In this document: piece by piece, positions 1 through 6,691 of the stretch | Position numbering within the stretch: the stretch's first letter is position 1 | Layout: each line of letters starts with the position of its first letter | From: Firmicutes bacterium UBA1535 | GTDB lineage: Bacteria > Bacillota > Clostridia > Tissierellales > Sedimentibacteraceae | Assembly: GCA_002323775.1 (NCBI GenBank) | Contig: DCPV01000049.1 | Span: 1-10,272, forward strand | Length of the DNA stretch: 10,272 nucleotides | Reading direction: 5' to 3' | The notes under the pieces: generated by a model | What the model saw: the letters and a program-made list of their open reading frames with translations, nothing else | Databases searched by the model: none | Told to the model about the DNA's origin: nothing | Position numbers and translations under genes: made by a program

Positions 1-35
1 AAATAAAATAGTAGAGAGAGTATAAATATGTTTTT
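1..35 (+). repeat. Leader repeat, copy 1 (identical to 2600-2634)
   Basis: These 35 bases are identical to 2600-2634. They comprise 27 nt of untranslated leader with the purine run GTAGAGAGAG and the first 8 nt of the DUF58 gene. The match is cut off on the left by the window edge and may extend further. The coding sequences diverge immediately after it. The leader includes the only visible ribosome binding site, which is not the AAGGAGG type used by the pur genes. Confidence 0.9.
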
Positions 36-1107
36 TCTAGGATTACTAATAGTTATATTAACTGCGTTTGCAGTTAATCAGATTTCAATTAGAAATGCCC
101 TTAAAGGAATAGAATACACGCAAAATTCTTCATTAGTACTGGTAGAACCAGATGAGGAGTTTGATATAATATGTGTTTTAAAAAACAGGTCAGGACGTTT
201 TGTTTCTTATTTGAGAGTAAGGGATCAATTTTCGAAAGAGGTAGAAACTCTTGTTAAAAGTACAAAAGAATTAGATTATACAATAGTTGAGAGTAGTCAG
301 TATATGATGCCAAAACAAAAATTGGAACGAAGAATAAGAGTTTCAATACCGAAAAGGGGAATATACTGTTTATATGGTGCTGTCATTTATGGTGGGGATT
401 TCTTAGGAATGAATGAAATCAAGGGAAATTATGATTACCATGAAGAAATAGTTTCTATTCCTAAAGAAACTGAACTTCCAAATATTGAGATAAAGCTAAG
501 TGGATATATTGGTGATATATCAATAAATAGATTCATATTTGCAGACCCAATACTTACAGTGGGATTTAATGATTATACTGGACAGGAACCTCAAAAAATG
601 ATTTCATGGATACAAACTGCAAGGCTTGGACAATTAATGGTCAAAAAATATGATTATACTGTTGAGCTTATGCTGACAGTTTTATTAAATATTGATTATG
701 ATGGAAAGAATCACGGGGATCTTGTTGAGGAATGTTTCTCAATAGCAAGAAGCGTCTGTCAATTTTTAGAAAGTAAAAATATAAGATATAGACTAATAAC
801 AAATGCAATAACAATAGGACCAAGACCAATTTTTGAAAATTTAGACTATGGTTGCGGTAAAGATCATTTGATGAATATTTTAGAGGGTCTTGGGAGAGCA
901 GGATATACTGTAAAGGAATCATATAAAAGTATATTTGATAGGGCAATAAATTTTGCTGAAATGGGTGTAGGGTATATTCTTATCACCCCAAAAATGGATG
1001 AAAACCACATGAAAACAGAAGCTAGCTTTTTATCAGTAAAGGATAAATTAAAGGAATTAACGGGCTATGATTTATGTGTATTAACTCCAGAGATGGGGGG
1101 TGAGTGA
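28..1107 (+). CDS. Membrane-anchored DUF58 protein, first tandem copy
   Basis: The exact function is unknown. DUF58 proteins often sit beside MoxR-type ATPases and transglutaminase/DUF4129 membrane proteins and are thought to act in envelope-associated complexes. The 359-residue product starts with one hydrophobic segment (about residues 1-18) followed by a soluble region, so it is probably anchored at the membrane. The DUF58 signature lies at about residues 172-212: DPILTVGFNDYTG, then QEPQKMISW and QTAR (W194, R199), then LMVKKYDYT. It matches the family pattern of an IxW core followed by AR and a VK strand. A von Willebrand-like fold probably follows, but its first strand ends NIDYDGKN and not the metal-binding DxSxS. 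The protein ends Gly-Gly-Glu, encoded across a run of six G. The ATG follows a purine-rich AGAGAG at about 7 nt, and the leader is repeated exactly before the second copy. The downstream membrane gene starts 1 nt after this stop. I am confident of the family; the role is inference. Confidence 0.85.
   Translation: MFFLGLLIVILTAFAVNQISIRNALKGIEYTQNSSLVLVEPDEEFDIICVLKNRSGRFVSYLRVRDQFSKEVETLVKSTKELDYTIVESSQYMMPKQKLERRIRVSIPKRGIYCLYGAVIYGGDFLGMNEIKGNYDYHEEIVSIPKETELPNIEIKLSGYIGDISINRFIFADPILTVGFNDYTGQEPQKMISWIQTARLGQLMVKKYDYTVELMLTVLLNIDYDGKNHGDLVEECFSIARSVCQFLESKNIRYRLITNAITIGPRPIFENLDYGCGKDHLMNILEGLGRAGYTVKESYKSIFDRAINFAEMGVGYILITPKMDENHMKTEASFLSVKDKLKELTGYDLCVLTPEMGGE
1095..1107 (+). promoter_or_regulatory. 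Poly-G Shine-Dalgarno and coupled stop/start, copy 1
   Basis: Six consecutive G (1095-1100) lie inside the last codons of the DUF58 gene and 8 nt before the ATG at 1109 of the membrane protein gene. The stop TGA (1105-1107) and the ATG are separated by one T. This suggests translational coupling, with the G run acting as ribosome binding site. Deleting one G would bring the two genes into one frame with no stop between them. The same layout occurs at 3776-3789. Confidence 0.65.
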
Positions 1108-1108
1108 T

Positions 1109-2335
1109 ATGTTTTTAGTTTTTCTAATTAAAAATATATGCTTGATGTCTTTCTACTTTGCGTACTCTGTGTTGATATTTACACATTTTATACATAAACC
1201 CATTATACTGGTATATTTTATAATTCTTGCTTTATTTTCGTTAAATTATATTTTTAGATGCAATAAAAAATATAACAAATTAAAATACTTATCGGTACTA
1301 GGAATTATGATAGTTGCAGTTTACTTGAAAAGCATAGCAGGTATTATTTGGCTTACATTTCCGTTCATTTATATGATACACATGATTAAAAAAGACGAAT
1401 ATCAAGTTTACTATTATGATTTCAAAAGTGTATTTATGGTACTTATCATAATTATTTTAGCTTTGCCATTGCTAGCTCTTTTAACAGGTGTATTTGATTT
1501 GTTTAAAAGTGTCAGCCTGCCATATGCTTTAGTTTTTGCTTTAAGCGGGTTTTATTTGTTGCGTGTCTCTAGGCATAGTAAAGAAGTAATTAGTAGTAAA
1601 AAGTTTGTTATAATAAATATATTAGTTATCATAGTTGCTTTTACTGTATGTATAATTTTAAGTTCGGATGTATTTTTAGGAAATATAATTCATTTATTTG
1701 ATTTAATATTTGGTAAAGTGTTATTGCCAGCAATACAAAAAGTTTTCTACATAATTTTTTATCCTATGACGAGGGTTTTAGCCAAGATTTATGATAAAGC
1801 AGGAAAGAATGACATGACACAAGAGATTGAGAATAAAGATGAAGTAGAAGCTTTAGAAGAAGTGAAGGACTTATTAGAAAATAAGGAATTCTTGCTTATT
1901 TTTTATATTTTTACTGCTGTATTTTTTATATTTATAGTTACAGTAATTATATTAATGGTTTTGTCAAAAAAGAAAAAAATAAGAAAAGAAGATAGTGAGG
2001 TATATGGTGTTAAGCAGTATAGAAGCTTTTTAGATGATGATTTTAGTATTAGCAAAAAAAGGAATCAGATAATTAACAGCAGTATAGATCAAATAAGATA
2101 TTGTTATAGAAAATTTCTTTTGCTCTGCAATAGAAAAAATATAGGAATATTCCCATTTGATAGCAGTAAATCAATATGCGAGAAATCATCAAAAATATTT
2201 ATAAATTCTGAACAAGAATTAAAAGATATAAAGGAAATTTATCGAAAAGCACGTTATAGTGAGGAAATTATAGATAAACAAGATATAAAAGCGATTAAAA
2301 ATATTTGTAAAGGATTAGAAAGGAAAAAAACATAA
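1109..2335 (+). CDS. Polytopic membrane protein with DUF4129-like tail, copy 1
   Basis: The product is 408 residues and its function is unknown. Hydrophobic segments lie at about residues 1-25, 32-50, 59-73, 76-93, 106-128, 135-152 and 165-186. A hydrophobic or amphipathic stretch (192-226) and an acidic linker (about 236-259) follow, then a last membrane helix (261-286) and a basic, probably cytoplasmic tail. The tail has a DUF4129-like signature: YRKFL near 333, then IKEIYRKARYSEE near 374. The layout resembles TgpA-type membrane transglutaminases, but only a short linker occupies the place of the catalytic domain. I chose ATG 1109 over an in-frame GTG at 1100 because it is well placed behind the G run and matches the paralogue's start at 3789. 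The gene is translationally coupled to the DUF58 gene, so the two products probably work together. The DUF4129 assignment is a motif judgement. Confidence 0.75.
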   Translation: MFLVFLIKNICLMSFYFAYSVLIFTHFIHKPIILVYFIILALFSLNYIFRCNKKYNKLKYLSVLGIMIVAVYLKSIAGIIWLTFPFIYMIHMIKKDEYQVYYYDFKSVFMVLIIIILALPLLALLTGVFDLFKSVSLPYALVFALSGFYLLRVSRHSKEVISSKKFVIINILVIIVAFTVCIILSSDVFLGNIIHLFDLIFGKVLLPAIQKVFYIIFYPMTRVLAKIYDKAGKNDMTQEIENKDEVEALEEVKDLLENKEFLLIFYIFTAVFFIFIVTVIILMVLSKKKKIRKEDSEVYGVKQYRSFLDDDFSISKKRNQIINSSIDQIRYCYRKFLLLCNRKNIGIFPFDSSKSICEKSSKIFINSEQELKDIKEIYRKARYSEEIIDKQDIKAIKNICKGLERKKT

Positions 2336-2434
2336 GAAAATATAAAAATAAACTATTAAATTTTTTAAAAATAATTGATTGTTTGATAATTATTTAGCCA
2401 AAGTCATTAAAGATTAAAATAATTTCAAGTTTCA

Positions 2435-2463
2435 TTGCATTATTTGACATTATATGGTAGAAT
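2435..2463 (+). promoter_or_regulatory. Candidate sigma-A promoter for the second module
   Basis: A TTGCAT-like -35 box (2435-2440) is spaced 17 bp from TAGAAT (2458-2463). The -10 box is preceded by TATGG, a good extended -10 (TRTGn). A TTGACA at 2444-2449 also lies here but has no suitable -10 at 16-18 bp. Transcription would begin near 2470, giving a 5' untranslated leader of about 155 nt. The call rests on motifs only. Confidence 0.5.
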
Positions 2464-2476
2464 TTAAAAAATAGTA

Positions 2477-2506
2477 ATAACGTTATCAATGTTAAAATTC
2501 TAACGT
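2477..2506. promoter_or_regulatory. Operator-like palindrome with repeated half-sites
   Basis: ATAACGTTAT (2477-2486) is a perfect 10-bp palindrome. It is followed by AATGTTA (2488-2494), a near inverted half-site, and by TAACGT (2501-2506), a direct repeat of the half-site. GTTA and TAAC (2491-2494, 2501-2504) also form a small dyad. The cluster lies just downstream of the predicted start of transcription, where a repressor could act. No known regulator motif is recognised. Confidence 0.35.
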
Positions 2507-2599
2507 GTACTAAGAAATTTTATTGAAACAAAATATTTATAATAGTACAAAAAATACTAAGCAGTTGTTCAGAGGTTGTTTTAGGCAAAAAAGGCTTGT

Positions 2600-2634
2600 A
2601 AATAAAATAGTAGAGAGAGTATAAATATGTTTTT
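2600..2634 (+). repeat. Leader repeat, copy 2 (identical to 1-35)
   Basis: This is an exact copy of positions 1-35, offset by 2599 bp. It covers the ribosome binding region and the first bases of the second DUF58 gene. In this copy the sequence upstream of the match is visible (GGCTTGT), but the window cannot show whether copy 1 shares it. Confidence 0.9.
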
Positions 2635-3787
2635 AATTACAATAATAGCAATTGCAATAATTATATATATAATTGAAAATAATTCAATAAAAAATGCTTT
2701 GCGTGGGATAGAATATTCTCAAATGCCTACATTGTCTATCGTTGAGCCTGATGAAGAATTTGATATTGTATGCGTTTTGAAAAATAGGACTAGGCGTTTT
2801 GTTTCTTATTTAAAGCTGAAAGAAAAATTTTCAAAAGAGATAATTATTCCTAAGAAAACTGATGATGTTGGTTATGCGTTTATTCAAAGCAGTAAATACT
2901 TGATGCCAAGACAAATTTTAGAGAGAAGAATAAGAGCTTCTATACCAAAAAGAGGAAGGTATCTTTTGTATGGAGCTACGATATATGGCGGAGATTTTCT
3001 TGGCTTTACTGAAACTATCAAAAGTTATGAGAGCATAGAGGAAGTAGTTGTTATTCCTAAAGAAACTACTGTTTCAAATCTCGATGTAAAACTAAGTGGT
3101 TATATTGGTGAAATGTCAATAAACAGATTTATATTTGAGGATCCAATACTTACGGTGGGATTTAATGATTATACGGGACAAGAACCTCAAAAGATGATTT
3201 CATGGACACAAACAGCAAGAGTTGGTCATTTGATGGTTAAAAAATATGATTATACCCTTGAGTTAATGGTTACTGTTATACTAAATATAGATTATGATGG
3301 AAATAATCGTGAAATGCTTGTTGAAGAATGTTTCTCAATATGCAGAAGTGTTTGTCAATACTTGGAGGCTAAAAACATAAAATATAGAGTTATTGCAAAT
3401 ACAATAACAGAGGGTGTGATACAAACATTTCGAAATGTGGATGGATTTGCTTGGGGTAGAAACTATTTAATGAACATTTTAGAAGACTTAGGGAGAGCAT
3501 CTATAGACATAGTTAGAGAGTCTTATGAAAAAATGATGAATAAAGCTATTGATTTTGCAGAGCTTGGAGTAGGACATATTCTTATAACACCAGATATAGA
3601 GGGTGTTTACTCTAAGGAGGAAGCGAATTTTTCTAAGAATAAATCAGATTATTTGAAAGCTGAGCTAAGTAATTCATATACATTAGCTAAACTAAGAGAG
3701 ATGACTGGTCATGATGTATGTATTTTAACTCCAAATTTATATTCGGATTTAGCTTCAAGCTCAAGTAAAGAGCGAGGGGGGGAGTAA
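2627..3787 (+). CDS. Membrane-anchored DUF58 protein, second tandem copy
   Basis: This 386-residue paralogue of the product of 28-1107 is about 60% identical by eye and nearly invariant across the DUF58 core (about residues 171-225). That core contains DPILTVGFNDYTG, MISWTQTAR (W193, R198) and LMVKKYDYT. It has one N-terminal hydrophobic segment (about residues 1-17). The expected MIDAS strand again reads NIDYDGNN, without the DxSxS serines. It is 27 residues longer than copy 1. Most of the extra length is a polar insertion of about 14 residues after LITP (near residues 327-340) and a serine-rich stretch of about 12 residues just before the end. Despite that insertion the C-terminus is again Gly-Gly-Glu, encoded by a run of seven G. 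The start follows the same AGAGAG leader as copy 1. The next gene starts 1 nt after this stop. Role unknown; a divergent partner or alternative subunit of the same envelope complex is plausible. Confidence 0.85.
   Translation: MFLITIIAIAIIIYIIENNSIKNALRGIEYSQMPTLSIVEPDEEFDIVCVLKNRTRRFVSYLKLKEKFSKEIIIPKKTDDVGYAFIQSSKYLMPRQILERRIRASIPKRGRYLLYGATIYGGDFLGFTETIKSYESIEEVVVIPKETTVSNLDVKLSGYIGEMSINRFIFEDPILTVGFNDYTGQEPQKMISWTQTARVGHLMVKKYDYTLELMVTVILNIDYDGNNREMLVEECFSICRSVCQYLEAKNIKYRVIANTITEGVIQTFRNVDGFAWGRNYLMNILEDLGRASIDIVRESYEKMMNKAIDFAELGVGHILITPDIEGVYSKEEANFSKNKSDYLKAELSNSYTLAKLREMTGHDVCILTPNLYSDLASSSSKERGGE
3776..3787 (+). promoter_or_regulatory. Poly-G Shine-Dalgarno and coupled stop/start, copy 2
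   Basis: Seven consecutive G (3776-3782) followed by AG lie at the end of the second DUF58 gene, 6 nt before the ATG at 3789. The stop TAA (3785-3787) and the ATG are separated by one G. Loss of one G would read on as Gly-Gly-Ser-Lys-Met and fuse the two genes in frame, exactly as at the first junction. Simple Shine-Dalgarno function is the conservative reading. Confidence 0.65.
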
Positions 3788-3788
3788 G

Positions 3789-5000
3789 ATGTTCTTAATC
3801 TTTTTAATTAAACATATTTGTTTACTGGCTTTTTATTTTACCTGTGCTAATATGATATTTGTTGACTCAGTAAATAGCTCAAGACTTATAATATATTTTA
3901 TAATTCTTGCAAGCCTTTCGCTTAGTTATGTCTTTAGAAATAATAAAAAACATTCTACATTAAAATATTTGCCTGTATTAGGCTTTGCTATTGCTGTATT
4001 ATGCACTAGGACTATTGTAGGTGCTATTGTAGCTGTAATTCCTTATATATACATGATTTATCTTATTAGAAAAAATAAATACTATGAAGATTATTATAGC
4101 TTTAGGGATTTATTTATTAAACTTCTTATATTAAGTGCATTTTTATTAATAATAGTTCTTTTAATTAAAAGACTTGAATTGTTTTATAAGATTGGACTTC
4201 AATATGCTATTATGTTTATTATAAGTGGATTATACTTGCTTCGTACAATGAGGCACAGTGAAGATATAATTACAAATAAAAAATTTCTTAGCATGAATTT
4301 ACTTATTATTACTATCACTTGTCTATTATTTATATTATTCAGTACAGATGTTGTTCTAAGCACTGTAATTTCTGGGATAAAATTCGTATATATCAAAATA
4401 ATTATACCTACATTATCCCAGGTATTTTATATTATTTTTTCACCGCTTGGCAGACTTTTAGATAAAACTATAATATCAAAATTTTCAGAAATGTCTTACG
4501 AAATGCGTAAAAGTAAAAAAAGTGATTATAAAGAATTTACAGAGGAAGCAGACATAACAACATTTTATATTTTGACATTTATATTTGTTAGCATAGTTCT
4601 TATATTTTTAATTTATTTTTTGACTAAGTGGATTTTGAATCGAAAAAGAAAAAACTCTAACTTCACAGAGGGTATTGTTGAACACACAAGCTTTTTAAAT
4701 GATGATATCAAGAAAAAAAACACTAAGCGCAGCTTTTATAATACAAACCAAACAAGATTTTGGTACAAAAAATTTCTTGAGCTTTGCCGTAAAAAGGAAA
4801 TGTATATTTTTACATATGATAATAGTCAAACTATATATAATAAATCATCTAAGCTATTTAAAAATCATGATGAGGATTTGGAGAATATAAAGGAAATTTA
4901 TAGAAAAGCTCGATATGGTGAAGATTCTATAGATAAGCAGAATATAAAAATAATTAAGAGTAGCTATAAAAGCTTGGAAAAGAAAAAAATAGAAAAGTAA
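3789..5000 (+). CDS. Polytopic membrane protein with DUF4129-like tail, copy 2
   Basis: This 403-residue paralogue of the product of 1109-2335 is more diverged than the DUF58 pair. The best-conserved parts are the N-terminus (MFLIFLIKHICLLAFYF), the second helix (YFIILASLSLSYVFR) and the tail. Predicted membrane segments lie at about residues 1-25, 33-50, 60-72, 76-93, 108-126, 136-152, 165-187 and 258-281. A hydrophobic stretch (190-222) and a charged linker separate the last two. The tail carries WYKKFLELC near 325 and IKEIYRKARYGED near 367, the DUF4129-like signature, and ends in a lysine-rich stretch. No transglutaminase domain is present. The start is fixed by the G-run ribosome binding site and its position 1 nt after the DUF58 stop. 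A terminator hairpin begins at the base after the TAA, so this gene ends the rightward unit. Function unknown. Confidence 0.75.
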   Translation: MFLIFLIKHICLLAFYFTCANMIFVDSVNSSRLIIYFIILASLSLSYVFRNNKKHSTLKYLPVLGFAIAVLCTRTIVGAIVAVIPYIYMIYLIRKNKYYEDYYSFRDLFIKLLILSAFLLIIVLLIKRLELFYKIGLQYAIMFIISGLYLLRTMRHSEDIITNKKFLSMNLLIITITCLLFILFSTDVVLSTVISGIKFVYIKIIIPTLSQVFYIIFSPLGRLLDKTIISKFSEMSYEMRKSKKSDYKEFTEEADITTFYILTFIFVSIVLIFLIYFLTKWILNRKRKNSNFTEGIVEHTSFLNDDIKKKNTKRSFYNTNQTRFWYKKFLELCRKKEMYIFTYDNSQTIYNKSSKLFKNHDEDLENIKEIYRKARYGEDSIDKQNIKIIKSSYKSLEKKKIEK

Positions 5001-5044
5001 AAAACAGAAAGGTATTGCCTATTTGACAATAACCTTTCTGTTTT
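5001..5044. terminator. Bidirectional intrinsic terminator overlapping the purN end
   Basis: A 13-bp perfect stem (AAAACAGAAAGGT at 5001-5013 with its complement at 5032-5044) is extended inward by ATTG/CAAT (5014-5017, 5027-5030) past one bulged A at 5031. The loop is 9 nt (5018-5026). On the leftward transcript the stem runs into six T, a strong terminator. On the rightward transcript it is followed by TTTTCTAT, which is weaker. The purN stop codon (5019-5021) lies in the loop and its last codons form one arm of the stem. Confidence 0.9.
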
Positions 5045-5645
5045 CTATATGTAGCTTTCCCTCGCAGAATAGTCTTACTGCTTCTGGTAGGAGCTTATGT
5101 TCAATTTGCAAAACTTTTTTTTGCAGACTCTCTGCTGTTTCATCGTCATCAATTTTCACTGTGTCTTGAAGTATTATTGACCCTGTATCAGCATCTTCAT
5201 CTACAAAATGGACTGTAGCTCCGCTTATCTTAACCCCGTACTTTATTGCTTCTTCATGCACCTTTAGACCGTAGAAGCCCTTGCCACAAAAGGACGGTAT
5301 TAATGATGGGTGTATATTTATTATCCTGTTTTTAAAGCAGTTTATAAAGTCTTTGCTTAAAATTTTAAGATACCCTGCTAGAACAACTAGGTCTATGTTA
5401 CGTCTTGTAAGCTCGCTGATTATCTCGGCATTAAATGCTTCAGCACTTTCATAGTCCTTTTGATTTATATAAAGAGCGTCTATATTATTAAGCCTTGCTC
5501 TTTCAAGTCCGTAGGCGTCTTTTTTATTAGAGATTACAATGTCTATAGTACCATTTATATTACCCTGATTATCTATCAAAGCTTGGAGATTAGTTCCTCC
5601 ACCTGATACTAATACTGCAATTTTTTTGGAGACTAATTGTGGCAT
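5019..5645 (-). CDS. purN: Phosphoribosylglycinamide formyltransferase PurN
   Basis: PurN transfers a formyl group from 10-formyltetrahydrofolate to GAR, giving FGAR, the third step of de novo purine synthesis, in the cytosol. The 208-residue length is normal for the family. Visible motifs are the N-terminal phosphate loop [13 protein letters not shown] (about 11-23), [10 protein letters not shown] (87-96) and [10 protein letters not shown] (110-119). The last contains the catalytic Asn110 and His112. Asp153 in DADTG aligns with the E. coli catalytic aspartate. [10 protein letters not shown] (121-130) is a form I associate with clostridial PurN. The ATG lies inside the end of purM with a 13-bp overlap and has a GAGGGTGG ribosome binding site upstream, so the two genes are translationally coupled. 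It is the last gene of the operon, and its final seven or so codons also form the 5' arm of the terminator. Confidence 0.96.
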   Translation of the reverse strand: MPQLVSKKIAVLVSGGGTNLQALIDNQGNINGTIDIVISNKKDAYGLERARLNNIDALYINQKDYESAEAFNAEIISELTRRNIDLVVLAGYLKILSKDFINCFKNRIINIHPSLIPSFCGKGFYGLKVHEEAIKYGVKISGATVHFVDEDADTGSIILQDTVKIDDDETAESLQKKVLQIEHKLLPEAVRLFCEGKLHIENRKVIVK

Positions 5646-6673
5646 ATTTTCAAGCCACCCTCTCTTTTTACCATATTGCCTATTTTTACAGGTTTTTCGC
5701 CTACTGATAACAGATATTCCGTTATTTTATCAGCCTCATTATTATCAACAGCTAAAACCATACCTATACCCATGTTGAACGTTCCATACATTTCGTCTAT
5801 ATCAATATTTCCTTCTCTTTGCATAAGTTTAAATATTGGAAGAACATTTATATTTTTAGTTTCAATATCAGCAGTTAAGCCATCTGGAAACATACGAGGG
5901 ATATTTTCATAAAATCCTCCGCCGGTAATGTTAGACATACCCTTTACATTGAATTTGCTTATCAAATCAAGTATAAGCTTTGGATAAAGCCTTGTAGGAG
6001 TTATTAGAGCTTCGCCGAGTGTAGAGCCTAGTTCATCGATATAATCATTAACCTTATAATCTTTATAATCAAAAAATATTTTTCTTACAAGTGAATATCC
6101 ATTGCTGTGAATTCCGCTTGATGGAATTCCTATAAGTACGTCACCCTCTTTTATCGTGCTTCCATCTATAATTTTTTTCTTGTCTACTATTCCTACGCAA
6201 AATCCTGCTACGTCATATTCGCCATCTCTATATAAACCTGGCATTTCGGCAGTTTCTCCACCTATCAATGCACATCCTGATTTTATACAGCCATTAGCTA
6301 TACCCTCTACTATCTTAGCTGCCTTTGCAGGCTCAAGTTTTCCTGTTGCTATATAATCAAGGAAAAATAAAGGCTTTGCTCCTTGGCAGATTACGTCATT
6401 GACGCACATTGCAACAGCGTCTTCACCGATAGTATCATGCTTATCTGTCATAAATGCTATCATAAGCTTAGTTCCGACCCCGTCAGTTCCAGAAACAAGT
6501 ATTGGTTCTTCATACTCATTTTTATCTATGGCAAACATTCCGCCAAAGCCTCCTATATCAGACATTACTCCTTTGATATAGGTTTTTTTAACACTTTCTT
6601 TTATAAGCCTTACAGTTTCATAACCAGCATGAACATCGACACCGGCTTCTTTGTAAGTTAATTTATCATTCAT
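5633..6673 (-). CDS. purM: AIR synthetase PurM
   Basis: Phosphoribosylformylglycinamidine cyclo-ligase closes the imidazole ring by converting FGAM and ATP to AIR. The 346 residues match the usual length. Motifs are DIGGFGGMF near residue 39, SGTDGVGTK (61-69), [11 protein letters not shown] (83-93, ATP and metal region), [10 protein letters not shown] (137-146), [25 protein letters not shown] and [10 protein letters not shown] place the start at ATG 6673, which gives the usual beginning with LTYKEAGVD. An in-frame TTG at 6682 is only about 1 nt from the AAAGGA ribosome binding site, whereas the ATG is about 10 nt from it. The gene follows purF after an 18-bp gap and overlaps purN at its 3' end. 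Confidence 0.96.
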   Translation of the reverse strand: MNDKLTYKEAGVDVHAGYETVRLIKESVKKTYIKGVMSDIGGFGGMFAIDKNEYEEPILVSGTDGVGTKLMIAFMTDKHDTIGEDAVAMCVNDVICQGAKPLFFLDYIATGKLEPAKAAKIVEGIANGCIKSGCALIGGETAEMPGLYRDGEYDVAGFCVGIVDKKKIIDGSTIKEGDVLIGIPSSGIHSNGYSLVRKIFFDYKDYKVNDYIDELGSTLGEALITPTRLYPKLILDLISKFNVKGMSNITGGGFYENIPRMFPDGLTADIETKNINVLPIFKLMQREGNIDIDEMYGTFNMGIGMVLAVDNNEADKITEYLLSVGEKPVKIGNMVKREGGLKICHN

Positions 6674-6691
6674 ATCGTGCAATTCCTTTCT

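Larger units (their letters stand above)
2336..2626. other. AT-rich gap between the two tandem modules
   Basis: No gene is visible in these 291 bp. In particular there is no MoxR-type ATPase gene. The stretch holds a candidate promoter (2435-2463), an operator-like palindrome (2477-2486) with related half-sites up to 2506, and the conserved leader (from 2600). An AT-only inverted repeat (AAATAATT at 2369-2376, AATTATTT at 2388-2395) lies soon after the first module but has no GC stem or long T-tract. A TATAAT at 2538-2543 lacks a recognisable -35 box. Two GTTGTT hexamers occur near 2564-2580. Confidence 0.7.

Noticed and set aside
668..946. Leftward 92-codon frame inside the first DUF58 gene, and a 65-codon one at 4199-4396
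   Set aside because: Both are antisense to real coding sequence and are Leu/Ile/Tyr-rich, as expected from AT-rich codons read backwards.
1100..1108. GTG at 1100 as start of the first membrane protein
   Set aside because: It lies inside the G-run ribosome binding site. ATG 1109 has proper spacing and corresponds exactly to the paralogue's start at 3789.
2369..2395. Inverted repeat AAATAATT / AATTATTT as terminator of the first module
   Set aside because: The stem is entirely A/T, the loop is 11 nt and only three T follow, so it would be too weak. In this base composition it could easily be chance.
2538..2543. TATAAT as a second promoter before copy 2
   Set aside because: No -35-like hexamer occurs 16-18 bp upstream. 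TTGAAA at 2523-2528 is only 9 bp away.
6674..6682. TTG at 6682 as the purM start
   Set aside because: It is about 1 nt from the AAAGGA site, too close for initiation. ATG 6673 gives good spacing and the family's usual N-terminus.
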